NCBI GenBank assembly: GCA_947254705.1
Contig: CAMYCX010000074.1
Span: forward strand, 1-5,546
From: an uncultured Veillonellaceae bacterium
GTDB lineage: Bacteria; Bacillota; Negativicutes; Veillonellales; Negativicoccaceae
Direction: 5' to 3'
Length of the DNA stretch: 5,546 bases
The notes beneath the pieces are model-generated. The model saw only the letters and a program-made list of their open reading frames with translations. It was not told the DNA's origin and did not search any database. This document shows, one piece after another, positions 1 to 5,546 of the stretch. Positions within the stretch are counted from its first letter, which is position 1; each line of letters begins with the position of its first letter. Position numbers and translations under genes: made by a program.

Positions 1-623
1 GTCGGTGACACAATAATATTTTCTTGTTTCCATTCTTGAATAATCGTTTCTTTGTTTTTTCGTAAAGTATTAATACGAATATAGTTTGGAGAAGGGACCA
101 ACCAAGTTCGTCCTAAATCAAGTGTTTTTTCCATCCCCCACTGTTTTTTATATAGCACAACCATCCATGCCGGTATTCCGTATGTCAAAGCAACATGCAT
201 AATGGGGTCTTCATCTATTGTAGGTACTCCGAACTCTTTTACTCGACGCAAAAAACTCCGTAAAACGGCATTGGTAAATTTTGCACTGCCGATATGAGAA
301 AACTTTTTTACTAAATCAACGGATTCATTTACTGCCGCAGGTGCCGGAATACGATCCAAATAAATTATTTGATAGAGTGCTAAATAGGTGGCCAGCAAAA
401 CCACCGAATCCATTTTCTCCAATGGTCGCTTGCTCAATTTTTTCAAAATATATTCCAGTCGATTTAGATGTCGTAATACACCATATACCAACTCCGTACA
501 CAATCCTCTTTCTTGCATGCTCATAGGAGAACGTTGCAATTGCATTCGCAAAGCAACGTTAGCATATGCCCCTTCATGCAGAATGCGTTGAAGTATCCGA
601 AATGCTGATTCGCGAGCGTTCAT
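1..623 (-). CDS. rsmB: 16S rRNA (cytosine-967-C5)-methyltransferase RsmB, N-terminal part (runs off the window)
   Basis: RsmB (Sun/Fmu) methylates C967 of 16S rRNA in the cytoplasm, using S-adenosylmethionine. I translated this frame directly: 207 complete codons from ATG at 623-621, open to base 1. It begins MNARESAFRILQRILHEGAY. Residues 1 to about 140 match the NusB-like RNA-binding domain of the family, with QERGLCTELVYGVLRHLNRLEYIL at about 37-60, the RIPAPAAVNESVDLVKKF stretch at about 91-108 and KFTNAVLRSFLRR at about 115-127. The linker to the catalytic domain follows (PAWMVVLYKKQWG, then YIRINTL near 181-187). The methyltransferase core, including the SAM site and the two catalytic cysteines, lies outside the window; the family is usually 430-450 residues. 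The start is supported by AAAGGA (629-634) five bases upstream. It is the last gene of the priA-def-fmt-DUF116 run, and its first 50 bp overlap the end of the DUF116 gene. Confidence 0.93.
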   Translation of the reverse strand, partial: MNARESAFRILQRILHEGAYANVALRMQLQRSPMSMQERGLCTELVYGVLRHLNRLEYILKKLSKRPLEKMDSVVLLATYLALYQIIYLDRIPAPAAVNESVDLVKKFSHIGSAKFTNAVLRSFLRRVKEFGVPTIDEDPIMHVALTYGIPAWMVVLYKKQWGMEKTLDLGRTWLVPSPNYIRINTLRKNKETIIQEWKQENIIVSP

Positions 624-1410
624 ATTGATCCTTTCCGGTACCAAGCAAATGTTGTAGTACGCGTTCTATTTTTGACAAATCCACTTGTGTATTAAAACAC
701 GGACCGTAAGGGCGTGCGTTCAGTATTCCGAACACCAAAATCGGGAATACATCTCTCATCCCCAAAACCAAATCCCTTTCGCAGGCAATTGCAATAATCA
801 CTTTGGGGCGATGTTGTTTTACCAGGAGGCGCGCAAATGTTCCTCCCGTCGCAATATATAATGATGTTCCCCAACGCTTAGAAATTTCGACCAGGCCTCC
901 AACACAGCAACGTCCGCATTGTTTGCACATAAATGCATCTCTTGTAACCTTAATTGGGCAGGTGTCCAGCTGTAGGCAATGTGGCGTTAACAACATAATG
1001 TCTTCCGGCGTTACTTTCGTAATATAGTGAGCAGATATTGTATTTATTAAATCAACTAAGGATTGACCTATCTTTTCTTTTGGAATATGCAAAATTTGCC
1101 CCCATTGCAAACAGTAAGGCAGCATACTGTATACGGTTTTGCTTGCTGTTTTAAGGACCCACAAAGGCAACTTTGTCGGCGTATGGGCGGCAAGTGCGAC
1201 AATCGCTACAAAAATTCCCGCAAGAATTATGATTATTCTCGCTACCCATGTAATGATTATGACTAGCCAAGGATGCAGCAACATCAGTCCGGGACGTAAC
1301 AAAAAAACAATGCCGCCACATACACATGAAAGTGTAAGCCATGCCAGTGCAGTCAATACTATATATAGTTTCAATGATGCTAATGTTTGATCAATTTTGG
1401 GGTTCGCCAA
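574..1410 (-). CDS. DUF116 family cysteine-rich membrane protein, function unknown
   Basis: This is a DUF116 protein; no biochemical role is established for the family that I know of. From the preferred TTG start it has 278 residues. Residues about 14-38 and 47-75 are two hydrophobic, probably membrane-spanning segments. A cytoplasmic-type domain follows with the family's conserved cysteines: PHCLQ (C145), CPIK (C151), CKQCGRCC (C162, C165, C168, C169), ACERDL (C210) and GPCFNT (C238), plus the GGTFARLLVKQHRPK stretch at about 189-203. Eight cysteines with CxxCxxC spacing suggest a metal or Fe-S site; this is inference. I chose the TTG at 1410-1408 because AGGAG lies six bases upstream. The upstream TTG at 1446 has no such site and would overlap fmt by 56 bp. 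The gene overlaps the fmt end by 20 bp and the rsmB start by 50 bp. Its last 15 or so residues (about ERSRISISDTSTHSA) lie outside the conserved domain. Confidence 0.85.
   Translation of the reverse strand: MANPKIDQTLASLKLYIVLTALAWLTLSCVCGGIVFLLRPGLMLLHPWLVIIITWVARIIIILAGIFVAIVALAAHTPTKLPLWVLKTASKTVYSMLPYCLQWGQILHIPKEKIGQSLVDLINTISAHYITKVTPEDIMLLTPHCLQLDTCPIKVTRDAFMCKQCGRCCVGGLVEISKRWGTSLYIATGGTFARLLVKQHRPKVIIAIACERDLVLGMRDVFPILVFGILNARPYGPCFNTQVDLSKIERVLQHLLGTGKDQYERSRISISDTSTHSA
629..634 (-). promoter_or_regulatory. Ribosome binding site of rsmB
   Basis: On the minus strand AAAGGA lies five bases before the ATG at 623-621. It sits inside the DUF116 coding region and fixes the rsmB start, so the 50-bp overlap between the two genes is probably real and not a start-call error. 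Confidence 0.7.
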
Positions 1411-2335
1411 GTTGTTCTCCTGCCTGTACTTGATAGCCGTTAACAAAATCTAATGCAGTCATTTGCTTTTTGCTCTCTGGTTGCAACAATTCCAGAACTA
1501 AAACACCTTTTCCGGTTGCAACATATATTCCTTGCTCACTTATTTGTAAAATCCTGCCCGGTATTGCAGTTGTAGACTTATCAACCACGGTCACGCGGTG
1601 AAGCTTCAGCCGTCGCCCTCGAAACGAAGTATATACTCCCGGGTTACTATGTAATGCATTAACCAATTGTCGTAATTTCACTGCCGGACGATTCCAATCT
1701 ACATAGCCATCTTTTTTCTGTATTTTTTGCGTATATGTTGCAATATTATGATCTTGAACTTGTATCGTTGACAGATACCGAGGAAAATCATGCAAAACCT
1801 CCGATAAAATGCGTGCTCCAAGCACAGACAACTTATCCGTTAACGCGAGCACGTCATCATTCACATCAAGGGGAATTGCCTCTTGTGTCAATATATCTCC
1901 CGTATCCATTCCCTCATCCATGCGCATAATAGTAACTCCTGTCAAAGGATCACCATTCCAAATACTGTATTGTATAGGAGATGCGCCTCGATACTTAGGT
2001 AATAAAGAAGCATGCACATTTAAGCATCCGTACTTCGGAATACGCAATACTTCTTTTGATAATATTTTTCCGTACGCAACTACAACGAAAATGTCCGGAT
2101 TCCAAAGTCGTAATTGGTGCAGAGATTCATTATCATGCAAATTCAATGGTTGAAAAACCGATCTCCCTTGATGTAACGCCCATTCTTTTACTGGAGAAAA
2201 AGCAATTTTCCTTCCTCGACGATTAACTCTGTCAGGTTGTGTAACAATCCCCACTACTTCGTGACGAAAATCCTCCATTAAAGTCTGTAATGATGGGACA
2301 GCAAATGACGGCGTTCCCATAAAAACAATTCTCAT
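1391..2335 (-). CDS. fmt: Methionyl-tRNA formyltransferase
   Basis: Fmt transfers a formyl group from 10-formyltetrahydrofolate to the amino group of initiator Met-tRNA in the cytoplasm, preparing it for translation initiation. The 314-residue length is normal for the family. The N-terminal formyltransferase fold begins MRIVFMGTPSFAVPSL, with QPD at 33-35. The signature NVHASLLPKYRGASPIQ lies at 106-122, and MDEGMDTGDIL follows at about 139-149. The catalytic triad is intact: N106, H108 and D144, at the same numbers as in the E. coli enzyme. The C-terminal tRNA-binding domain starts near 205. There the usual NPWPGAYT stretch reads ALHSNPGVYT (about 227-236), so the tryptophan is missing. The ATG overlaps the def stop codon as ATGA. 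The nearest Shine-Dalgarno-like stretch (AAGGA, 2348-2352) is 12 bases upstream, so translation probably depends on coupling to def. Confidence 0.97.
   Translation of the reverse strand: MRIVFMGTPSFAVPSLQTLMEDFRHEVVGIVTQPDRVNRRGRKIAFSPVKEWALHQGRSVFQPLNLHDNESLHQLRLWNPDIFVVVAYGKILSKEVLRIPKYGCLNVHASLLPKYRGASPIQYSIWNGDPLTGVTIMRMDEGMDTGDILTQEAIPLDVNDDVLALTDKLSVLGARILSEVLHDFPRYLSTIQVQDHNIATYTQKIQKKDGYVDWNRPAVKLRQLVNALHSNPGVYTSFRGRRLKLHRVTVVDKSTTAIPGRILQISEQGIYVATGKGVLVLELLQPESKKQMTALDFVNGYQVQAGEQLGEPQN
1417..1421 (-). promoter_or_regulatory. Ribosome binding site for the TTG-started DUF116 gene
   Basis: The minus strand reads AGGAG, then AACAAC, then TTG at 1410-1408: a near-consensus Shine-Dalgarno sequence with six-base spacing. 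It lies within the last codons of fmt. No ATG or GTG start in this frame fits nearby, so this site decides the start and implies a rare TTG initiation codon. Confidence 0.75.
2332..2335 (-). other. ATGA stop/start overlap of def and fmt
   Basis: The fmt start ATG (2335-2333) shares bases with the def stop TGA (2334-2332). This four-base overlap is the classic arrangement for translational coupling. It would link synthesis of the enzyme that formylates initiator Met-tRNA to that of the enzyme that later removes the formyl group. Confidence 0.9.
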
Positions 2336-2805
2336 GACTCATCATCATCCTTCGATTCATACAATGTCTTGGCGCGCTCAATAAATAAAATCCCGTTGAT
2401 ATGATCATTTTCATGCTGAATCGCTTGTGCTAAAAGCCCTTCCGCTTTTTTCGTTTTGCGTTTCCCCCATCGATTTATGTATTCAACGGTAACACTTTGA
2501 TGACGCTCAACAACGCCTATGATCCCGGGAATGCTCAAACATCCTTCCGACAAATCGACCGTTGCTTTTGATTTTTCCGTAATCACCGGATTGATATAGG
2601 CTTCAAACCCGGTGCCATCATCGATGACAAACAGCCTTAAGGACTGTCCGATTTGTGGTGCGGCTAAACCGACCCCGTTGTCGACGTACATGGTTTCTTT
2701 CATATCATCAATCAATGTTCGTATTGCTTTAGTTACTTTAGGAATCGGTGCAGCGACTTGCTTCAATACCGGCGCTCCGATTAGCTCAATTTTTAACTTT
2801 GCCAT
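2332..2805 (-). CDS. def: Peptide deformylase
   Basis: Def removes the N-formyl group from the first methionine of new proteins at the ribosome exit. It is a metalloenzyme, usually using Fe2+. The 157-residue length is typical. All three family motifs are present: GVGLAAPQ at 44-51, EGCLS at 87-91 with metal ligand C89, and HENDH at 131-135 with ligands H131 and H135 and catalytic E132. The protein ends in an acidic tail, SKDDDES. The ATG at 2805 is supported by GAGGTG (2810-2815) four bases upstream. The gene starts 11 bp after the priA stop codon and ends in an ATGA overlap with fmt, so it is very likely cotranscribed with both. It appears intact and is a high-confidence call. Confidence 0.97.
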   Translation of the reverse strand: MAKLKIELIGAPVLKQVAAPIPKVTKAIRTLIDDMKETMYVDNGVGLAAPQIGQSLRLFVIDDGTGFEAYINPVITEKSKATVDLSEGCLSIPGIIGVVERHQSVTVEYINRWGKRKTKKAEGLLAQAIQHENDHINGILFIERAKTLYESKDDDES

Positions 2806-2816
2806 GTTTCACCTCA

Positions 2817-5138
2817 CTAAATGACTTCTGCATCTATAATTATACCATTCTCCGCCCATTCAGGCTGATTGCGCATATTTTCTTTAAACTTCGACAAATC
2901 ATCTCCCTTGACCAAGACAGAAATATAAAATTGATTTCTGATTTTTCGAATATATTCGTCATAAGGGCCAATAATTTCAACGTCTTTTGCAATATTGCCT
3001 GCAATTTTTTCCAACTTTTCTACATGACGCAGTGCTTGTGCTAATGCATGCTCATAGCTATTATTAAAAAAGGTTATTCTCATTAACTCGGTAAACGGCG
3101 GATAGCGAAGTGCCCTACGATATTGGATTTCTTCATTATAAAAGCCTTGATAATCATGCGTACGTGAATGGCGAACAGCATAATGATTCGGGTGATATGT
3201 TTGTAACACGACCTCGCCTTGCAAATTTTTACGCCCAGCTCGTCCTGCCGCTTGCGTGATCAATATAAATGCCCGTTCAGCCGCTGTATAATCGGGGAGA
3301 TTTAACACATGGTCAACAGATAAAATGCCCACCGCCTGCACACCCGGCAAATCATGACCTTTCGCTACGATTTGTGTCCCCAGCAATATATCTCCCACTC
3401 CGTCATGAAATGCTTGCAGAGTATTCGTAAGCATTTGTGAACGGCCCATCGTATCTCGGTCCAGACGAATAATGCGCGCTTGTGGAAATATCTGAGTCAG
3501 CAGTTGCTGTGCTTTTTGAGTACCTAATCCCATAAATTTAATATATTTGCTATGACATTCCGGGCATTGTCGTGGCACCGGGTAGTTGCGTTCACAATGA
3601 TGGCAACGCAATTGATTTCCGTTCAGATGATATGTCAGAGGACGTTCACAAGACGGGCAAAGAGAAACATATCCACATTTTCTACAAAAAATATATGTTG
3701 CATAACCACGTCGGTTTAATAGCAGAATTGCTTGTTTTTTTTCTCTCAAGACGGACCCCAGCGCGGTATACAAAGGGCGGGAAAGAATGCTATAATTCCC
3801 CGTTTCCAGCTCTGCACGCATATCCACGATTTGGATTTCCGGTAGAGGGATATTTCCTATGCGATGTGACAGTGTCAACTTACACACTTTACCTTGCGTA
3901 GTGCGATAATATGTGGTGATCGCCGGAGTCGCTCCTCCTAAAACAACCGGTGCATCATGCAATGCCCCCAGCTTTTCTGCCACTCGTCGCGCATGATAAC
4001 GAGGACTGTCTTCTTGTTTATATGAAGAGTCGTACTCCTCATCAACTACAATCAATCCCAAGTCCTGGTATGGTAAAAACAGTGCGGAACGCGCACCAAC
4101 AACAATTTGTGCTTTCTGATGTCGAACTCTCCACCAGTTCGCATGGCGTTCGCTACTAGAAAGGCCACTATGTGTATAGATTACACGATTTCCGAAACGT
4201 GCTGAAAAACGTGCTGTCATTTGTGGCGTCAGTGCAATTTCAGGAACTAAAATCAATACAGATTTTCCTTTTTGAAAGGCATTTTCAGCGGCTCGAATAT
4301 ATACTTCCGTTTTACCACTACCGGTAACTCCATGAAGCAAAAAAAGTTCGTTTTTAGAGCTGTCTTGTGCTTCGCTTATGCTACACAAAGCCTCCCTTTG
4401 TTCATTCGTCAGCTGCACCGATAAAAAATTTTTGACAGCGACCTCTTGCGTCAACGGCATTACATCTTGGGAGAAAATTAAACCATTTTTGCATGCTTCT
4501 TTACGCAACGCCGCCGAAAATCCAGCTCTTGTCAATGTATCAGCATTTTGTGACCCATTTTTTTTGAGAAACAAGAATAACTCTCTCTGTCGATGCCGTC
4601 GATCCAACATCGCATCTGTTACTTGGTCGGAGGCTGTAAATTCAGTTTGAAACGGAAACGGTAAAGAAATGGATGGTACATCGGCCTCCTCCAAATATTG
4701 TTCACGATTTTCATCAGATATATGTTGTTTCCAGTATATATTCATTTGAGGAAATGGAGATAATCGGGGGTATACCGACTTCCCGGCAGCAGTCAGCTGA
4801 AATCCCGATTTAAGCTTGAGCTGCATAGAACCCGGTATAAACAACCGCAATGCAGTCAATCGGGTGCAAACATAGTAAGAAGAAATCATACCTGCTAATT
4901 CCAGCATTTGGGGGGTAAACCATGCCTCCGTCCCAACCCCGGAATGAATTTCTTTCACCTCATACGCCGGCAAATCAAGAGTTACTGATAAAACAACGCC
5001 CTCTTCCCAGCCTCCGGCGAAGGGTACAATCACCCGCCACCCTACTGTTATATTGTCCAACGCATCAGGTATTTTATAGGTGAATGTACGATCTAGTTTT
5101 TTACTGGGTCGATTAATGATAACTTCCGCAAATCTCAT
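2817..5138 (-). CDS. priA: Primosomal replication restart helicase PriA
   Basis: PriA is a 3'-5' superfamily 2 DNA helicase that recognises stalled forks and reloads the replisome. At 773 residues it lies between the E. coli (about 730) and B. subtilis (about 805) proteins. Residues 1 to about 105 form the 3'-DNA-binding domain (MRFAEVIINRPSKKLDRTFTY). A divergent winged-helix region follows to about 235. Walker A is GVTGSGKT at 270-277 and Walker B is DEEYD at 366-370. Motif III reads GGATP at 401-405. The zinc region has four CxxC pairs: C485/C488, C494/C497, C512/C515 and C525/C528. The second helicase lobe carries GTQIVAKGHDLPG (587-599) and AGRAGR (631-636). DEEY and GGATP differ from the usual DEEH and GSATP. 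The ATG is supported by AAGGGG (5144-5149) five bases upstream. It is probably the first gene of the downstream transcription unit and follows the metK terminator. Confidence 0.97.
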   Translation of the reverse strand: MRFAEVIINRPSKKLDRTFTYKIPDALDNITVGWRVIVPFAGGWEEGVVLSVTLDLPAYEVKEIHSGVGTEAWFTPQMLELAGMISSYYVCTRLTALRLFIPGSMQLKLKSGFQLTAAGKSVYPRLSPFPQMNIYWKQHISDENREQYLEEADVPSISLPFPFQTEFTASDQVTDAMLDRRHRQRELFLFLKKNGSQNADTLTRAGFSAALRKEACKNGLIFSQDVMPLTQEVAVKNFLSVQLTNEQREALCSISEAQDSSKNELFLLHGVTGSGKTEVYIRAAENAFQKGKSVLILVPEIALTPQMTARFSARFGNRVIYTHSGLSSSERHANWWRVRHQKAQIVVGARSALFLPYQDLGLIVVDEEYDSSYKQEDSPRYHARRVAEKLGALHDAPVVLGGATPAITTYYRTTQGKVCKLTLSHRIGNIPLPEIQIVDMRAELETGNYSILSRPLYTALGSVLREKKQAILLLNRRGYATYIFCRKCGYVSLCPSCERPLTYHLNGNQLRCHHCERNYPVPRQCPECHSKYIKFMGLGTQKAQQLLTQIFPQARIIRLDRDTMGRSQMLTNTLQAFHDGVGDILLGTQIVAKGHDLPGVQAVGILSVDHVLNLPDYTAAERAFILITQAAGRAGRKNLQGEVVLQTYHPNHYAVRHSRTHDYQGFYNEEIQYRRALRYPPFTELMRITFFNNSYEHALAQALRHVEKLEKIAGNIAKDVEIIGPYDEYIRKIRNQFYISVLVKGDDLSKFKENMRNQPEWAENGIIIDAEVI

Positions 5139-5143
5139 AAGTT

Positions 5144-5149
5144 CCCCTT
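5144..5149 (-). promoter_or_regulatory. Ribosome binding site of priA
   Basis: AAGGGG lies five bases before the priA ATG at 5138-5136. It begins only three bases after the T-tract of the metK terminator, so a transcript initiated between terminator and gene is impossible. Any separate priA promoter must lie inside metK, or priA is reached by readthrough. Confidence 0.6.
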
Positions 5150-5152
5150 ATT

Positions 5153-5172
5153 AAAAAAGGCGGAAAACCGCC
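5153..5172 (-). terminator. Rho-independent terminator between metK and priA
   Basis: On the minus strand GGCGG (5172-5168), a TTTT loop (5167-5164) and CCGCC (5163-5159) form a five-pair GC stem, followed directly by six T (5158-5153). The stem can extend outwards by a G-T pair and A-T pairs reaching into the end of the metK stop codon. It lies two bases after the metK stop and 14 bases before the priA start. The short stem suggests partial termination, letting metK be expressed above priA; that is inference. Confidence 0.8.
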
Positions 5173-5174
5173 CT

Positions 5175-5498
5175 TTAAATTCCTGCATCACGTTTTAACG
5201 CTTCCGCTTTATCTACATGCTCCCACGGCAAAGCCAAATCCGTTCTGCCGAAATGTCCATATGCCGCTGTTTGGCGGTAAATCGGTCGACGCAACTTTAA
5301 ATCACGAATAATACCCGCCGGTCGCAAATCAAAGTGCTTACGGATTAAAGCTACAATTTCTTCATCTGGTATTCTACCTGTTCCAAACGTATCAACCAAT
5401 ATAGACACCGGATGAGCAACGCCTATCGCATATGCCAGCTGAATCTCACATTTATCTGCCAATTCTGCAGCTACAATATTTTTAGCTACATACCGTGC
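5175..5498 (-). CDS. metK: S-adenosylmethionine synthetase, C-terminal fragment (cut by the contig end)
   Basis: MetK makes S-adenosylmethionine from ATP and methionine in the cytoplasm. Only the last 107 residues and the TAA stop are present, against about 390-400 for the full enzyme. The visible part aligns closely with known MetK C-termini: it starts ARYVAKNIVAAELADKCEIQ, followed by YAIGVAHPVS, FDLRPAGII and PIYRQTAAYGHFGR. The gene is not naturally truncated: genomic sequence stops at 5498, where an Illumina adapter begins. A GTG at 5513-5511 inside the adapter is in frame and adds a false start reading MYKRQ; it should not be annotated. A terminator follows the stop codon. The product is the methyl donor for RsmB, but their proximity need not be functional. 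Confidence 0.95.
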   Translation of the reverse strand, partial: ARYVAKNIVAAELADKCEIQLAYAIGVAHPVSILVDTFGTGRIPDEEIVALIRKHFDLRPAGIIRDLKLRRPIYRQTAAYGHFGRTDLALPWEHVDKAEALKRDAGI

Positions 5499-5546
5499 CT
5501 GTCTCTTATACACATCTCCGAGCCCACGAGACCGTTATTCTAATCT
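5499..5546. other. Illumina Nextera adapter and index read-through (sequencing artefact)
   Basis: Bases 5499-5517 read CTGTCTCTTATACACATCT, exactly the 19-base Tn5 mosaic end used in Nextera libraries. Bases 5518-5532 read CCGAGCCCACGAGAC, the rest of the Nextera read-2 adapter. What follows fits a 10-base i7 index (5533-5542, CGTTATTCTA) and the first four bases of the P7 sequence (ATCT, 5543-5546). The first 34 bases are certain by pattern; the index assignment is inference. This is untrimmed library sequence, not a transposon or a genomic feature. Confidence 0.97.

Noticed and set aside
281..591. Two overlapping plus-strand open frames
   Set aside because: They lie antisense to rsmB, which has clear family sequence, and have no recognisable protein features.
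803..1390. Several plus-strand open frames of 67-83 residues and a minus-strand one at 1151-1342
   Set aside because: All are shadows of the DUF116 gene in other frames, with cysteine and histidine patterns that mirror its coding sequence.
1411..1446. Upstream TTG start (1446) for the DUF116 protein
   Set aside because: No Shine-Dalgarno site precedes it, and the extra 12 residues overprint fmt; the TTG at 1410 has AGGAG at ideal spacing.
1809..2153. Plus-strand frame of 114 residues
   Set aside because: It is antisense to the conserved catalytic part of fmt and shows no domain signal.
3572..3901. Plus-strand frame of 109 residues
   Set aside because: It is antisense to the PriA zinc region and helicase core; low-complexity shadow with no recognisable family.
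4378..4650. Plus-strand frame of 90 residues
   Set aside because: It is antisense to the divergent winged-helix part of PriA and lacks any recognisable feature.
1..5498. CRISPR array, tRNA, insertion sequence or defence island
   Set aside because: Reading both strands showed no direct-repeat arrays, cloverleaf-like sequence, terminal inverted repeats or transposase motifs; the window is filled with housekeeping genes.
5499..5513. GTG-initiated N-terminus MYKRQ for a short MetK-like protein
   Set aside because: The codons come from the Nextera mosaic end; real metK sequence begins at 5498 and is cut by the contig end.
5499..5517. Tn5 mosaic end as evidence of a transposon
   Set aside because: It continues directly into the Nextera read-2 adapter and an index, so it is library sequence.

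Overview
The window is the end of an assembled contig from a low-GC bacterium. All genes lie on the minus strand, tightly packed, so transcription runs from high to low coordinates. The gene order metK - priA - def - fmt - DUF116 membrane protein - rsmB is a familiar housekeeping arrangement in Bacillota. The protein sequences and the DUF116 gene between fmt and rsmB suggest Clostridia or Negativicutes, with Negativicutes favoured at low confidence. The species cannot be named from this window.

Layout from high to low coordinates. Positions 5499-5546 are not genomic: they are an Illumina Nextera read-through adapter, an apparent 10-base index and the first bases of the P7 sequence. Positions 5175-5498 encode the C-terminal 107 residues of S-adenosylmethionine synthetase (metK), cut off by the adapter. 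A small intrinsic terminator follows at 5153-5172. Then come priA (2817-5138, primosomal helicase), def (2332-2805, peptide deformylase), fmt (1391-2335, Met-tRNA formyltransferase), a DUF116 two-helix membrane protein rich in cysteine (574-1410) and the 5' half of rsmB (1-623, 16S rRNA m5C967 methyltransferase), which runs off the low end of the window.

priA to rsmB looks like one transcription unit. The gaps are 11 bp (priA/def), a 4-bp ATGA overlap (def/fmt), about 20 bp of overlap (fmt/DUF116) and 50 bp of overlap (DUF116/rsmB). No internal terminator is visible. fmt adds the formyl group to initiator Met-tRNA and def removes it from the finished N-terminus. rsmB modifies the ribosome using S-adenosylmethionine, the product of metK. 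priA restarts stalled replication forks and shares the operon without sharing the pathway. The DUF116 protein is the only member with no established function.

I found no mobile element, CRISPR array, RNA gene or defence system. The points most worth a second look are the adapter contamination, with the false metK N-terminus it creates, the TTG start and long 3' overlap of the DUF116 gene, and altered helicase motifs in PriA (DEEY and GGATP). There is no gene-free stretch over 300 bases.
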